DNA of 64,000 nucleotides from Dioscorea cayenensis subsp. rotundata (lineage: Eukaryota > Streptophyta > Magnoliopsida > Dioscoreales > Dioscoreaceae). The notes under the pieces were generated by a model. That model did not search any database. It had not been told where the DNA came from and worked only from the letters and a program-made list of their open reading frames with translations. Below, piece after piece: positions 37,140 through 48,434 of the stretch (positions are counted from its first letter, which is position 1; each line of letters opens with the position of its first letter). The position numbers were made by a program, and so were the translations under genes. The DNA lies in assembly GCF_009730915.1 (NCBI RefSeq), contig NC_052477.1, forward strand, positions 26,554,578 through 26,618,577, read 5' to 3'.

Positions 37140-37770
37140 CATATAATGCACACTAACATGAAGCGCTAAACAACAAAATAAAAATAAATCACATGAAATG
37201 TAAATAATACACATAAAGCATAGGTAATACCCATGAAACATACATAATATACATGAAACATAGATAATACACATGAAACATAGATATTACACAGGAAACA
37301 TATATAATGAACATGGAATGTAGGTAATACACAACAACAACAAAACATATACAGTTCAAGATAATATTACACATAAACCTTTTGTTGTAAGAAAAAAAGT
37401 AGAAATAAACCCCACTTGCATTATGCATAGACTGCTTAGTCCGCTATTACGGCATTACATGATCGACAATTATGTCTAGACTGATAGTAACTACTACAAT
37501 GTAAATCACGGAAATTAATACCATGCGACTCGATTCTTTTCCACCTTAGACACCCAGCAATACTAAGCGCCACAGCAGGAGGATGTTGGGAGAAAAAAGT
37601 CTTGATATCAACATTCATGCTGTCTGAAAAGGACTCCTTGTGGGGCAATACATAACACAAAATACACATGAACCATTAAACAATACACATGAAAAACTAA
37701 TAATACACAGGAAGTGGTAATTATAAACAAGAAATGTTAGAAATACACATGAACACATAAATTAAAAGAA
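37140..37770 (-). repeat. TTCATGTGTA word array (minus orientation)
   Basis: TTCATGTGTATTAT-like words recur about ten times in minus orientation at 37190-37370 and 37665-37760. The same words occur in plus orientation at 35755-36430, around the Ulp1-like exons. The minus-strand frames across 37038-37428 are translations of this simple sequence, not genes. Confidence 0.6.
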
Positions 37771-37795
37771 ACCAACACTAGCAGTCATTGTTGTA

Positions 37796-38056
37796 TTATG
37801 ATAGGGTCAAAGAGCCTGAGTTTCTGTCCCCGGACCCACTCACTTCTTCGACAGTGATGTCCACGACAAATTTATTGAAAATATGGTATATATGACACAT
37901 ATGTTGAAAGTCCGCATTCGACTTAATTGGGCAAAGCGTTTTGTATGCGTCAGGCGTCACGAACTTCACTCTTACTTGAGAAACTTCAAGTGTCCAACGC
38001 TCACATATCTCACCCATAACTGTTTTCCATGAGCTTAAGACTGTGAATTGAAGCAC
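37796..38056 (-). pseudogene. MULE 5' exon, copy 3
   Basis: The 86-codon frame contains VKFVTPDAYKTLCPIKSNAD and FVVDITVEEV. It matches copy 1 (VKFITPDGYKSGLPNRKAML...VVDLVVE) residue by residue around the PDxYK block. It sits at the right side of the element bounded by 35359 and 40830. It is followed in the minus direction by simple-word DNA rather than a transposase domain, so only the first exon survives. Confidence 0.6.
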
Positions 38057-38148
38057 ACATCCTTCTCCTTATCGCGTCAAGGCACATAAAGTTTTCATTA
38101 ATGATAAAATCTACATGAAATTTCAAAAACCTACATGATGAAACATAC

Positions 38149-40366
38149 TGTCACGCCCCAGCCCCACAGCCGGGCCCGCGGACAGATCAACAGCATCCAA
38201 TGGGACTGGGTCCCACTGGGTGCCAGGCCTCGGATTTGACCTGGTCAGAGTCAACCCTAACAAGTAAAATATAAATAGTAATACAGAAGCACAAATAGGA
38301 TACTGGAAACTGAAAAATTACAAGTACGGGCTTTAGCATCCCTACAGAATACAAGGACGAACCCAATAGTTTTCAAAACATAAATACGGTCAGAATACAA
38401 GCCTTACACTCACAGAAAAGTGTACTACAGAGATACTGATAATAGCGAAAAATACACTCCCAGACACCCGCCCCCCGATCCTAGACTTGATCTTCTCCTG
38501 CGAGGACAGAGTTCACAGAGTGTATGAGCCACAAGGGCCTAGTAGGATCGCAGAAACAACAGATAAAGCAGATATTGTAGAATACTATATCATAATTCAT
38601 ACATGAATACAGAAAACACACAGAATACAGAAATAATCCAAAAATATGGAAAACACGCAAATACAGTCATGTACATCTCCCTGGCTAATAACAGAATTCA
38701 ACAGCGCAAGGCTGGATCATCGACTGTGAAGTCAGAACAGAACAGAACAGAATATCAACAGCCGAAGCCGGATCTTCGACCGTAGTCAGGGGGTAGCGCT
38801 ACTACAGAAAACATGTGCACATGCCTAGGACTTACTCCTCCTAGCTGGGCGAGCCAGGAATGAAGATGTATTAAAAACCGCAGAAATATGAAATACAGAC
38901 AGAGAAAATACTGAATAAATAGAACAATTAAATAAATAAATAAATAAATGACAAGTAAGTAAATAAATAATTAAATAAAATTTAAAAATAATGAAATAAC
39001 TTAAATACATAATAATTATCGGAATTTGCGAGTGCGAGAGCCTACCTGGCTCCGAGCTACAGAGTCGGGTTCACCAAGTCCAGCGAACTAGGGCTTGCTA
39101 CAAAATCTAACCAACAAAAGCTTTACTTAGAATTAAGTCTTGGGCCGGGCCTACTACAACTAAGGCCCCGGAGGAAGAATTTACAATCATGGCAGGGTAA
39201 GTCAAACACAAACAAATACCTATGTGTAAAAATAATAACCTGGTATGCAAGGTTCAAGGATGGCAATTAGAATACCAACTAACAAAATATAACTGAAAGT
39301 ATAAATCTAACTATAAATATACACTCACACAGGTATAAGATGAACAAAAACATGACAACCATGATTCTGGAAGCCTCACAAATTTACAGAACTATAGTTG
39401 TAAACATTAAGCAAATAAGAACTTCAGAAAGCATGCCTACAAGGGTGTTGGTAATGGCCAGGTCTAGATGTTAAGTTAATGCCAAAATGATCTATGTTAA
39501 AGTAATTAAGGTCTAGAAGGTTTTAAAGCATTAAATACTAAAAGTCAAGGTCTTAGGCAACCAACTCACATGCTGACCAGCTTGACTACCACCAAAGAGG
39601 AAATAAAAACATCATTAAGGTTAAGTTAACACAAATCTAATCAATATCACCCAACGAAGCTGCAGGAAATACCAGCACCACTAAGTGTAAACAAAAGCAT
39701 ATATTTTCTACAAGTGGCAAAAGACAGATTCAACACATCAACCATGCTTCCAAACCAACCAAATCACCAGGATCACACACTCTCATGCATAAACACATGT
39801 GAGCATAGCACTAACAAAATGATTAAACCAAGGATTAAAGAAAGTGTTTAAGCTCTAATGATCACTTATAACACACATTAAAGCCACAGGAACAAGCATG
39901 AATGTGTAGAAAATCTACCCACTTACAACATGAACGCAGGCTTTGGGTTTAAATATAAATGTGCTTATATAAATCTTCAGGAGGAATACCACAAGAAGCT
40001 AACCAACTGAATACATAACATCCAAAAGATCAAAATCATCATCAAAACACAAGAGCAAGCATCCTACCTCTATTCTAGCCAGTGAAAGGAATCTCCTCCA
40101 AGCCCGAGCTCTAGCCTTCTGCCGAAGAGAAACAAGCTCCCAAGGAAAAGGAGAAGATCAAGGAGAAGAGGCTGCTCTCCCCTTAAGAGCTCCACCACCA
40201 CTGCTTGACAAGACTCGCAGCTCACGGGAAACCAAACAGGGTCACGGGAAAGCTGAGGCAGAGACATGGGGAAGAGAAAAAATGCCAGTGGTGGGCTCCA
40301 CCGTCTAAACAAAAAAAATCAGCAATCCAAGTCAACATGGTCAAAGTGTCAACGTTGGACATTACA
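38149..40366 (-). mobile_element. Solo LTR (2,218 bp) with 5-bp target-site duplication
   Basis: Exact CATAC repeats flank the segment at 38144-38148 and 40367-40371, the 5-bp signature of LTR-retrotransposon integration. The ends are TG...CA: TGTCACGCCCC at 38149 and GGACATTACA at 40366. By comparison with the ends at 30747 and 62180, the LTR is oriented on the minus strand (start TGTAATGTCC, end GGGGCGTGACA). There is no internal domain, so unequal recombination between two LTRs probably removed the rest. It lies inside the Mutator-like element and is therefore younger. Confidence 0.88.
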
Positions 40367-40830
40367 CATACAATGTAGGATTCCACCCACAACTAAGAAA
40401 ATGGTGAAAAATAAGAAGAAGAAGTAGAAAAACAAAAGGAAAAAAAAGAACTTACTTGTTCACAGTTTCCTCCACCAACCCAAAGCAAGAAGAAAAATAA
40501 GATGTTGAAGAAATATGAGAAGAAGAAGGAGGAGAAGAAAAGGAAAAAGTCTCTGAAAATATTTAATGTGAGATGACTTGCTGGGAAAAACTCCACCAAC
40601 TTTTCTGACTAATTAATGTGACATGACTTGGTGGGAAAACTCCACCAACTTTTTCACTCAAAAGTAATGAGCATTTCAGACTTTTCACATGCCACTAACG
40701 TAACGGACTAAACGGTAGGGACTAAAAAGAAGTTGGCTTAAAAAGGAGGGATCTAATGGAAAATAAAAAAGTCAGAGAAACTGCAGTGGAAGTTTGAAAC
40801 TTCTCAAGGACTTATAAGTAATTTTTCCTA

Positions 40831-42690
40831 TAAATTAATCATATGATTTTATTTATTAAATCAGTTATATAAATATCCAATGAGTACGAAAATCATAGTC
40901 TAGCAGTGATTGGTCATATTCTAAAAATCAAGAGAGACATTCAAAGATCTTATGCTCAAGATTTAATAGTGATCTTAATGGTGGTTTCTGATACTTGGGG
41001 TTTGTCCATATTTTGTTAAAAAATTATTCAATAATATATATGATAAAATGATTCATATAAACAAATTCTATTTTCTTCAAGAGATGACAAATGAAATCTC
41101 AAAAAATAAACTTACAAAATAAACTTATACTATAACAAATTTGATTCTATCGGTGGCTTACTATATGTTAAATGACCTTGGTTAGTACTGATTTTATAAA
41201 TCTATTTAAGAAGTCCAATTTGCACGTATAACATTACTAAATGCAACAGTTGACATAGGTACAACAAGGACTCACTAGCACATGTATGTTGATATTCAAA
41301 TTTCTCTTATGTTATTTAGAAATTAATATGAAAATCCATAGTTTGGCAAGCTTACATACATTTGAGTGTGGTAAAATAAATGTTTTAATTGAAGATATAA
41401 TTAGATTCTTTGCACACAAAAATTGGCATTCATTAGTACCTTGGACCTTATTATGTAAATAATTCTTTTAATAAATGAATAAACACAAATACAATATAAC
41501 AGTTAAGAGCATATGTACAAAAACAATGATAATTTATCCGTGCAGTCTCACCTTGTCGACTACTATATAAATAAATAAAATCTATTTTAAGTACTAAAAA
41601 ATTTATATTAAAAAAAAATACATCTAAGCGATAAAATTCTTTCTCATTTCATGACTTATGAGTTAAAATATCAACATTAATCCAAGATAAGATTGTATTC
41701 TCTTTATCTTTGATTCTAAGATTGTATTCTCTTTATCCTTATTCTTTGTTTTTAGTTTAGTCCATTAACCTGTAAAGTTAATAGCTTTACAACTTTTTTT
41801 TACGCAATTTAACCATCATGAAATTCCTATTCCCTGTAAAAAGGAAGAAAAAGTAACAAATATTTATGGCTAAATGATTTGTCCCTGTGACATAACTTGC
41901 ATCAATTGGTCAATCAAATAAGTTCTGAAGGACAAATCCATTCATTCATGCATCTGATTTCAAAGATCTTGACAAATGGCACACAACTTATGTACGTGTC
42001 CTTCCATAAATCCATATATATTTATATTTAGTTTCATAAATATGCCCTTAAACATCACATAAAATTACACATTATTTTGTATAAATTTCAAACACTTCTA
42101 TTAAAAGAAAAGTCTAAGTACACAAGTACTGTAAGAATGCACAAGAAAACCTAAACTTATACATTCATATGTATGACCTTGTAAAAATGGTGATAAAAAT
42201 TACCACCCTGATTTAATTTCATTTCAGTTTCAATTATAAACTGATGTTTCGGTTTTATAAACTTTAAGATCAAAATAAATTCGTAGCTATAAAGTTTTTG
42301 TTTCAAGATGGTTTTAGTCCTGATTCGGTGTTTGTTCATCAAATTTGGTTTCGGTTTGATTTTAAATTTTTAAGAATTTCAACAAGAACTTTAAAAGTTT
42401 CTTTTAAAAAGTTATGATTCTATTCTAAATAGTTCGGTGTAAATAGTAATAGTTATAGTTTAGTCGGCAGTTTGGCCAAACCCAGTTAAGCCAAGATAAA
42501 AATTGAACCAATCAATTAATACATGTACTATTTAAATTTAAAATATGATATTAAACAGTTCAACTATTATACATTCCACTAGCAACAGTACATCTTGATT
42601 TTTAATTTTTTTTAAATTTTTTTTTATCTGATCAGGCTCATATGAGAAGCAAATGAGTCAGAGAGGTAGATGATAAACTTATTTTCTCTT
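40831..42690. other. AT-rich intergenic DNA upstream of the MYB gene
   Basis: No supported gene or clear transposon. A short direct duplication of AAGATTGTATTCTCTTTATC occurs near 41690-41738. Confidence 0.45.
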
Positions 42691-42701
42691 CTAGCCCATG
42701 C

Positions 42702-42707
42702 TATATA
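42702..42707 (+). promoter_or_regulatory. TATA box of the MYB gene
   Basis: CTATATATGA lies 96 bp before the start codon. It is followed at normal spacing by a leader with a (GA)n run (42761-42784). Confidence 0.5.
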
Positions 42708-42802
42708 TGATCAAGCACTCACACAAGTTTATCAGAAAAAGAAAAGTAAAGCTTGAGAAACAGAGAGAGAGAGAGAGAGAGAGAGCAAAAGAAGAAGAGG
42801 TA

Positions 42803-43005
42803 ATGGGGAGACCTCCTTGTTGTGACAAGCTTGGAATCAAGAAAGGACCATGGACTCCAGAGGAGGACATCATCTTAGTGTCTTACATCCAAGAGAATGG
42901 CCCTGGGAACTGAGAGATCTGTCCCAACAAACACTGGTAATCAAACTCCATTTCTCTGTTTTCATTTTTTGTTCTGTTTGTTTGGCAGTTCATTCATTAA
43001 CATAG

Positions 43006-43039
<34 letters not shown>

Positions 43040-43671
43040 AATTTTTTTAAAGGTTTGATGAGATGCAGTAAGAGTTGTAGATTGAGATGGACTAATTATC
43101 TGAGGCCAGGGATCAAGAGAGGCAACTTCACACCTCATGAAGAGAGAATGATCATTCATCTTCAAGCTCTGTTAGGAAACAGGTGTGTTTTCATTTACAA
43201 ACATTAAAAAGTCTTTTTCAGTTTGGAAATCATTCCCTGTTTTCTGTGAAACAGGTGGGCAGCCATAGCTTCTTATCTTCCACAAAAGAACAGACAATGA
43301 TATCAAGAACTACTGGAACACACACCTGAAGAAGAAGATGAAGATGAGTTCATCTGAAGTTCAAAAGTCAGAGCTCAACTTCAAATGATCTCACATTCAA
43401 AGGGTTGAACACTGAGACAAGTAATTCATATTCATCATCATATGCTTCAAGTGCACAGAACATATCAAGGCTTTTGGAAGGATGGAAGAGGTCCCCTGCA
43501 ATTAATAATACTCAAGCAATGCAACAGGAACATAGCATTGGAAATGAAGGCTTTGGGTCATTGATCTCATTTGAGAAGGATTCAGAGCTTCAATCCATGT
43601 CTATGCTTGAGACATGGCTCCTTGATGAAGCCTCAGGCCAGCCATTTTTTTCTAACTCTTTTTCTAGTTAA
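42803..43671 (+). CDS. R2R3-MYB transcription factor, subgroup 1 (MYB30/60/94/96/306-like), frame broken
   Basis: Subgroup 1 MYBs are nuclear regulators of cuticular wax, stomatal function and stress responses. Three exons are evident: 42803-42936, 43053-43182 and 43255-43671. Introns sit at the two classical R2R3 sites (ending ACT|G before [13 protein letters not shown], and AACAG|G before [10 protein letters not shown]). R2 begins [20 protein letters not shown] and R3 has [20 protein letters not shown]. The subgroup-1 motif [12 protein letters not shown] and an [12 protein letters not shown] end are in the C-terminal part. Three breaks occur. An extra base at about 42913 makes a stop in place of the conserved Trp of GNW. 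AAAA replaces AAA at 43284-43287 in the PQRTDND region. A third shift precedes the stop at 43386-43388, after which the C-terminal motif is in the next frame. Either this is a pseudogene or the assembly has indel errors; intact splice sites and motifs favour the second. Confidence 0.85.
43010..43037. repeat. (TG)n microsatellite in MYB intron 1
   Basis: About 14 TG units shortly before the acceptor of intron 1 (AG at 43051-43052). The variable length may act on splicing, but nothing here shows that. Confidence 0.8.
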
Positions 43672-44596
43672 AATTACATAATGGTATTACTGTGAAATAA
43701 TTGGAAAAGGATATGGGGACATGTAATGAAGATGGCATTAAAAGCTTCATTTATAGTCACAAATGACAACCATATATAATCATGATGGACCAAAACCATT
43801 AAGTACTAGTTTACAAAATAAACAATCCCAAAATTTCCCACATATGTGGTAGCTCTGAGAAACAACCCCACAATGCATTCATTTTGGGTTGCAATCTCTC
43901 TAGTCAGTGTAGTAGTTATGTATTTGAAACTTAGCAGGAGATCCTCTGTTCCACTGTTTTTCCATGTGCTTGCATGCAAAAATACTTCTAACATAATTTT
44001 ATTCTACTGTTGCTACATGTGCTTACATGCAATATTACTTCATTAATTTTTTCTATGATTGTTGAGAATTTGAATGGCTTTTAAGATATATATTAGTGAA
44101 GTGAAATTGAGTAGGACCCAGAAGAGGTATAGACGTGCACTTCACGTGGCATAGCCTGGCAAAGATCATCAGTTCCCTTCACACAGAAAAGCCTATTCTT
44201 GGACCACAGCAAAGGGAAGAACAGACAAAAGGATCAATTATGAATTATCCATCCACTAATGCAACTATTTTTAAGAGTGGAAATAACTAATAAGATGTTA
44301 CTAATATATATATATATAAATATGGCTTAAAGATGGATGAAAATGGTAACATGTAATTGCCTGCAACTTTAACTTGGTTCTTATTCAATTTAATTCTTCC
44401 AAGTATTAGCTTCCTGATTGCAAGATACACAGAGATGTGGTACAAACCATTTTCATCGAGAGAAACCTCGAATACAAAAAAGTACATTACAGGCAAAAAC
44501 AACAAAAGGTTGAGTCTTGACAAGCTAATGAAAGTTGAATGGCATGCAAATACAAGAATCTTTCGGTCTTGTTCAATAGCTTATGAGATTTGGAGA
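43672..44596. other. Spacer between convergent MYB and cytochrome b5 reductase genes
   Basis: Holds the 3' flanks of both genes, which converge here. No further gene is seen. Frames at 43806-44602 are short and without family resemblance. Confidence 0.45.
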
Positions 44597-47201
44597 TTAT
44601 GAAGGATTAGAACTGGAACTGCATCTCTTTGAATAACTAAGATCATCAAGGTGCGCGCCCATGGCCTTGTTCATGGGAGGAGGTCCGCACCGGAGAATCT
44701 GTCATTAATGCAAAAATATTAACTTCAAAAAGGTTTCAAATGCCTAAGACAAAGGGTTTGAATTAATATAGTAAAATGTGATCATTATTGGCATTGGGCA
44801 AACCTGAATATCAGAGGCAGGAGCTGGGCAGTGAGCTTGAATCATCTCCTTTGACACAAAACCAACCCCACCTTCCCAGTTTTCAGGTGGCTGAACAAAC
44901 ATTTTGAGAGAACAAGAATTAATCATTCTTTACCAACCATACTCATTTGGAATGAGAACAAGAATTAGACCAGTCTCAAACAGTAAATACAGTGGAAACA
45001 ATGTGCAGTGATTAGGGAAACATCATAATCAGATAGCATACATGCAAGAACTTGATCAACAACCATGTTTTAACGTAAGAAGCATGCCATCCACATACAA
45101 AAAAAAGCTTCAAGAGACAAATATTCGAGCATGGACCATGTTGGTAATGGAATACTATACCTGATTTAGCACATAGTACACCTTGAAGCGATTGGGATAG
45201 TTGGTGGCAAGCCCATCTAGCTCTTCCTAAATGTAAGAAAAACAATTTATTTATTACTTTCAGGGAAAAAAATGGTAATATGCACTAACTACAAATTTTA
45301 AAAAAAATTCCTAAAAGGGGCCAAATAATTTAGAGCAGTTCATAACACTGGATAAACAATCCATAAGACCCCTAATTTTCCTAAGACCAACTGGTGGCAG
45401 AACTTAAATACCTTCACAAGGATATCATCATATGTAACATTTGCATAGATAAGATGAACTTTAGTAGCGTCATTTGGGTTCTCCAATATAGCCCTGGCAA
45501 CCTACCAACCAACACAAGAAGGTATTACGCAATAACACCATCAAAAGAACAGCTATGTAGATTTTTTACACTTGAATGATGGAGCACGTGTAGAAGTTAC
45601 TTGAAACATAGGAGTAATGCCAGACCCTCCAGCAAGCATTCCAAATGCTCTTACTTGTCCTGGTTGATATTTAAATCGACCCTGAAAAAAAAAGAAACGT
45701 AAAAGAAACAGAAAGAGATAATCACAAGACTTACCATTATGTAAAATTGTTCTTTCATAAAGGTGCTAACATACAAAACAACTATGCTTAAAGTAATGTA
45801 TTTTTGACAGTTATGTTATGAATTCAGGGTTTAGAAACGCCTATATTTTATTCAGATGAGAGGTTCCTAGGAAGATGTGTTTGTAAATTGATTCAAGTTT
45901 TTTCCTTTTCTTTTCTTCTTGGCAATCAGTTTGAACTTTGAAATACAACACATAGCTTGCGTGGCATTATAAAAAGCATTCCAATAATCAGGACTGCAAA
46001 CATCTCGCACAAGACCAAATCTGCAACAGAGATCTAGTTTTCCTAACCAGTGTACATGCATCCTTAAAATAGTTTATCTACATAAGAAAAACTGGGCAAA
46101 AAAAAGATGATTAGTACAGAGAGTAATTTTTCGTCTTGATTTATTTTGCTGATTGCAATTCAACCAACATCTAAGTTCTTCAAAATATAAACTATACACA
46201 GAATGGAAGAGTTAGGTATGTTTGATTCACATATAGGCCATGCATCATAATATGAAGTGTCATGACATGCATCATCGATTTCGAAACGGAAGAAAGAATT
46301 TCTTGCCTTAGGGCCCTTTACGGACAAGAAGTCACCAACACGCAGCTCGCGGAAATGATGAGACATCCTTCCTTGAGGATACATCTACACATTAGAAGAT
46401 ATTGGAATTCAGCAATGGAAGGCAGCAACAAAGTACCGATATATTCCCCGCACCAACAACAAACCCCAATGTTGGAGAATATGTTATAGCTCGAAAACAA
46501 ATGATTAGCTATATTTCTCCATCTCAAGTAGTGATACTTGCACATTGCAATAAACATCATATACCTTTATTACAAGCTCAAAGTAACCAACATCTGAATC
46601 CAACGTAATTGGTGTATAAGGTTTGATCACTTCTTCACCAACAGCATCCTTTCCTCTACACAAATCGAAACAAAATCCACCTATCACCACAGAACTAACA
46701 CACAAAATTTAAAGAAAACAACAATAAACTTGAAAATCAACCTAACCCAACCTGCAACTGATATGCTGCCCAATGGGAAGACCCAGCACAGAAGTAGGTG
46801 TGGGTAAGCCAAACCGGAACTTGGCCACATTATGGCTTAGCTGCTTCCGATCCACAAGCTTGAACTCCCTAAAGTTTTCAGGGTCCAAACAACCTTGACA
46901 AATAATACAAACAATTCCATAGAGTCATGAAAGAACAACACCGTGAGAATCCAACAACTATGAGCTCAATAATTAACAGAACAAAGCCGCCAACTTTGAC
47001 CAAAATCCAAGCTATTAACATGCTAATTCTTGCTAATCACAATAACAGGGGGCTGAAAACACATCAAAACAATGAAACCAGATTAAAAGTCAAACCTTTG
47101 GGTTTCTTGCTGAGATAGAGGTAGGCAGCGCCGGCGGCGATCGCAGCCACGGCGACGGCGATGCCGATGACCTGGATTTGGCTTTCCTGCAAGAATTCCA
47201 T
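44597..47201 (-). CDS. CBR1: NADH-cytochrome b5 reductase 1 (nine exons)
   Basis: This FAD enzyme passes electrons from NADH to cytochrome b5 for fatty-acid desaturation and related reactions, anchored in the ER membrane. The start (47199-47201) gives MEFLQESQ, then a hydrophobic anchor [20 protein letters not shown] before SKKPKG. Exons: 47096-47201, 46752-46893, 46565-46655, 46307-46384, 45601-45681, 45412-45501, 45161-45226, 44804-44890 and 44597-44698. Motifs in order are [11 protein letters not shown] (FAD), [28 protein letters not shown] (NADH), [22 protein letters not shown] and [11 protein letters not shown]. Total is about 277 residues, near the usual 280. Intron 4 has a GC donor (AAG|GCAAGA at 46306). 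The family ends in EMQFQF; here one A is missing near 44623, giving an odd tail and a stop at 44597-44599, while the family-type stop lies at 44607-44609. Confidence 0.95.
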
Positions 47202-47627
47202 GGCAGTGGATCTCTCCTCTCTCAGTAGTTAGGGTTAGGCGATCAGATGTGGATTTATGGTGAAGTGGTAGTGAAGGAGGGTAGGTCAGGGGTATTAGGA
47301 ATTTGGAAATGGATGAAGCAAAGGATCTCAACAAAAGTCTAAACCCTAGAAACAAAAATCAAAATTGAAACTTTTTTGGGGATAACAAAAGGGAGGAGAA
47401 TAGAAGGGTAGAAGTGGAATTTTAGATGGGAGAGGGTGTGGTATCAACGACCAAACCGATTGTGAGGGTTGGTTGAGACTTTATGGGCGGATCTAACGAG
47501 GGAGAAATCTGAGCCAACGACCAGTATGAGAAGTGGCAGTGCATGGTTTTTGAAAGTGTGGCATAGCAAACAAAAAAAAACATGACTACCTAACCAACTA
47601 ATTTAGAAATTTTGGTGGAAAAAAATC
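47202..47627. other. 5' flank of the cytochrome b5 reductase gene
   Basis: Presumed leader and promoter on the minus strand. The leader next to the start codon is GAGA-rich. No clear TATA element is visible. No other gene. Confidence 0.35.
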
Positions 47628-47631
47628 TCAA

Positions 47632-48430
47632 GGGTGTTTGGTTGCAAGACATAAATTGGGAATTATTACTTGATGATTCCAATGCCTTATTTGGATGATC
47701 ATGCATAGGAGTGAGAAAGGAATGAGTGAGGAGTAAGAGGTGAATAACAATCCTCCCAAAAAAAAAAAAGAAGGATTGCCCATCCCTCTCAAACTCTTTG
47801 AGGTGAAATACCACATTTGCCCCTCTTATTTAATAAATAAAATAATAATTTAATTCAATACTAATTAAATATATAATTCTAATAATAAATAATGATTAAA
47901 GTGAAATAATAATATCCAATAAATAAAATAATAATTTAATAAATAATAATTAATGTGAAATAATAGTAACTACAAATTAAATATAATAATCTATTTCAAA
48001 TAATAATTAAATAAATAAATTTAACAATAAATAATAATTAATGTAAAAAAATAATAACTAATAATTAAAAATAATAACCTAGTTTAAATAATAATTAAGT
48101 AGATAATTTTAATAATAAATAATAATTAAAGTAAAATATTTAGTTAAATGAAAATAATAATAGTCAAAATATTTTAAAATTAAAAAATAATTATTGTTTA
48201 TTATAAAAGATAATTATTATCTAACATAATATTTTTCCTTATTAACTTGTATTAAGGGTATAAAAGTCTTTTTACCACAAATTTTCTCTTTTACTTTTCC
48301 CATTCCCAATGAATTACTCTCTCATACCCTTCAACCAAACACAGTTTTCTCCCTTTCTTTATCCATTCCCCTTTATTTTCATTCCTATCTCATTCCTCAT
48401 CAATTTCATTCCTTGCAAACAAACAGCACC
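47632..48430. mobile_element. MITE (799 bp) with GGTGTTTGGTTGCAAG-type ends
   Basis: The left end is GGGTGTTTGGTTGCAAG (47632-47648). The right end, reverse complemented, is GGTGCTGTTTGTTTGCAAGG. A TCAA repeat flanks both sides (47628-47631 and 48431-48434). The subterminal parts have matching GGAATGA/GAATGAG words. The centre is almost only AAT/ATT runs (47830-48230). The ends resemble the GG-CTGTTTGG group of PIF/Harbinger-type MITEs, which normally have a 3-bp TWA or TNA duplication, so the superfamily is tentative. Confidence 0.7.
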
Positions 48431-48434
48431 TCAA

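Larger units (their letters stand above)
35359..40830. mobile_element. Mutator-like element with terminal inverted repeats and a Ulp1-like fragment
   Basis: The left end ATAGGGAAAATTAATTATAG (35358-35377, then AGTTTCAAAACTTCCC) matches the reverse complement of the right end, ATAGGAAAAATTACTTATAA (from about 40830, then GAAGTTTCAAACTTCC). Inside, the plus strand has a Ulp1-peptidase-like fragment (36633-36820). The minus strand has the MULE 5' exon (37796-38056), so the two coding parts converge. A solo LTR (38149-40366) interrupts the right half. Without it the element would be about 3.25 kb. No matching 9-bp duplication is visible at the edges, and the transposase catalytic domain is absent, so it is a decayed derivative. 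Plant MULEs with Ulp1-like genes are known (KI elements in Arabidopsis, CUMULE in melon). Confidence 0.6.

Noticed and set aside
37038..37428. Cys/Tyr-rich minus-strand frames resembling repeats of a membrane protein
   Set aside because: They are translations of the TTCATGTGTA word array, so the apparent protein repeat is a by-product.
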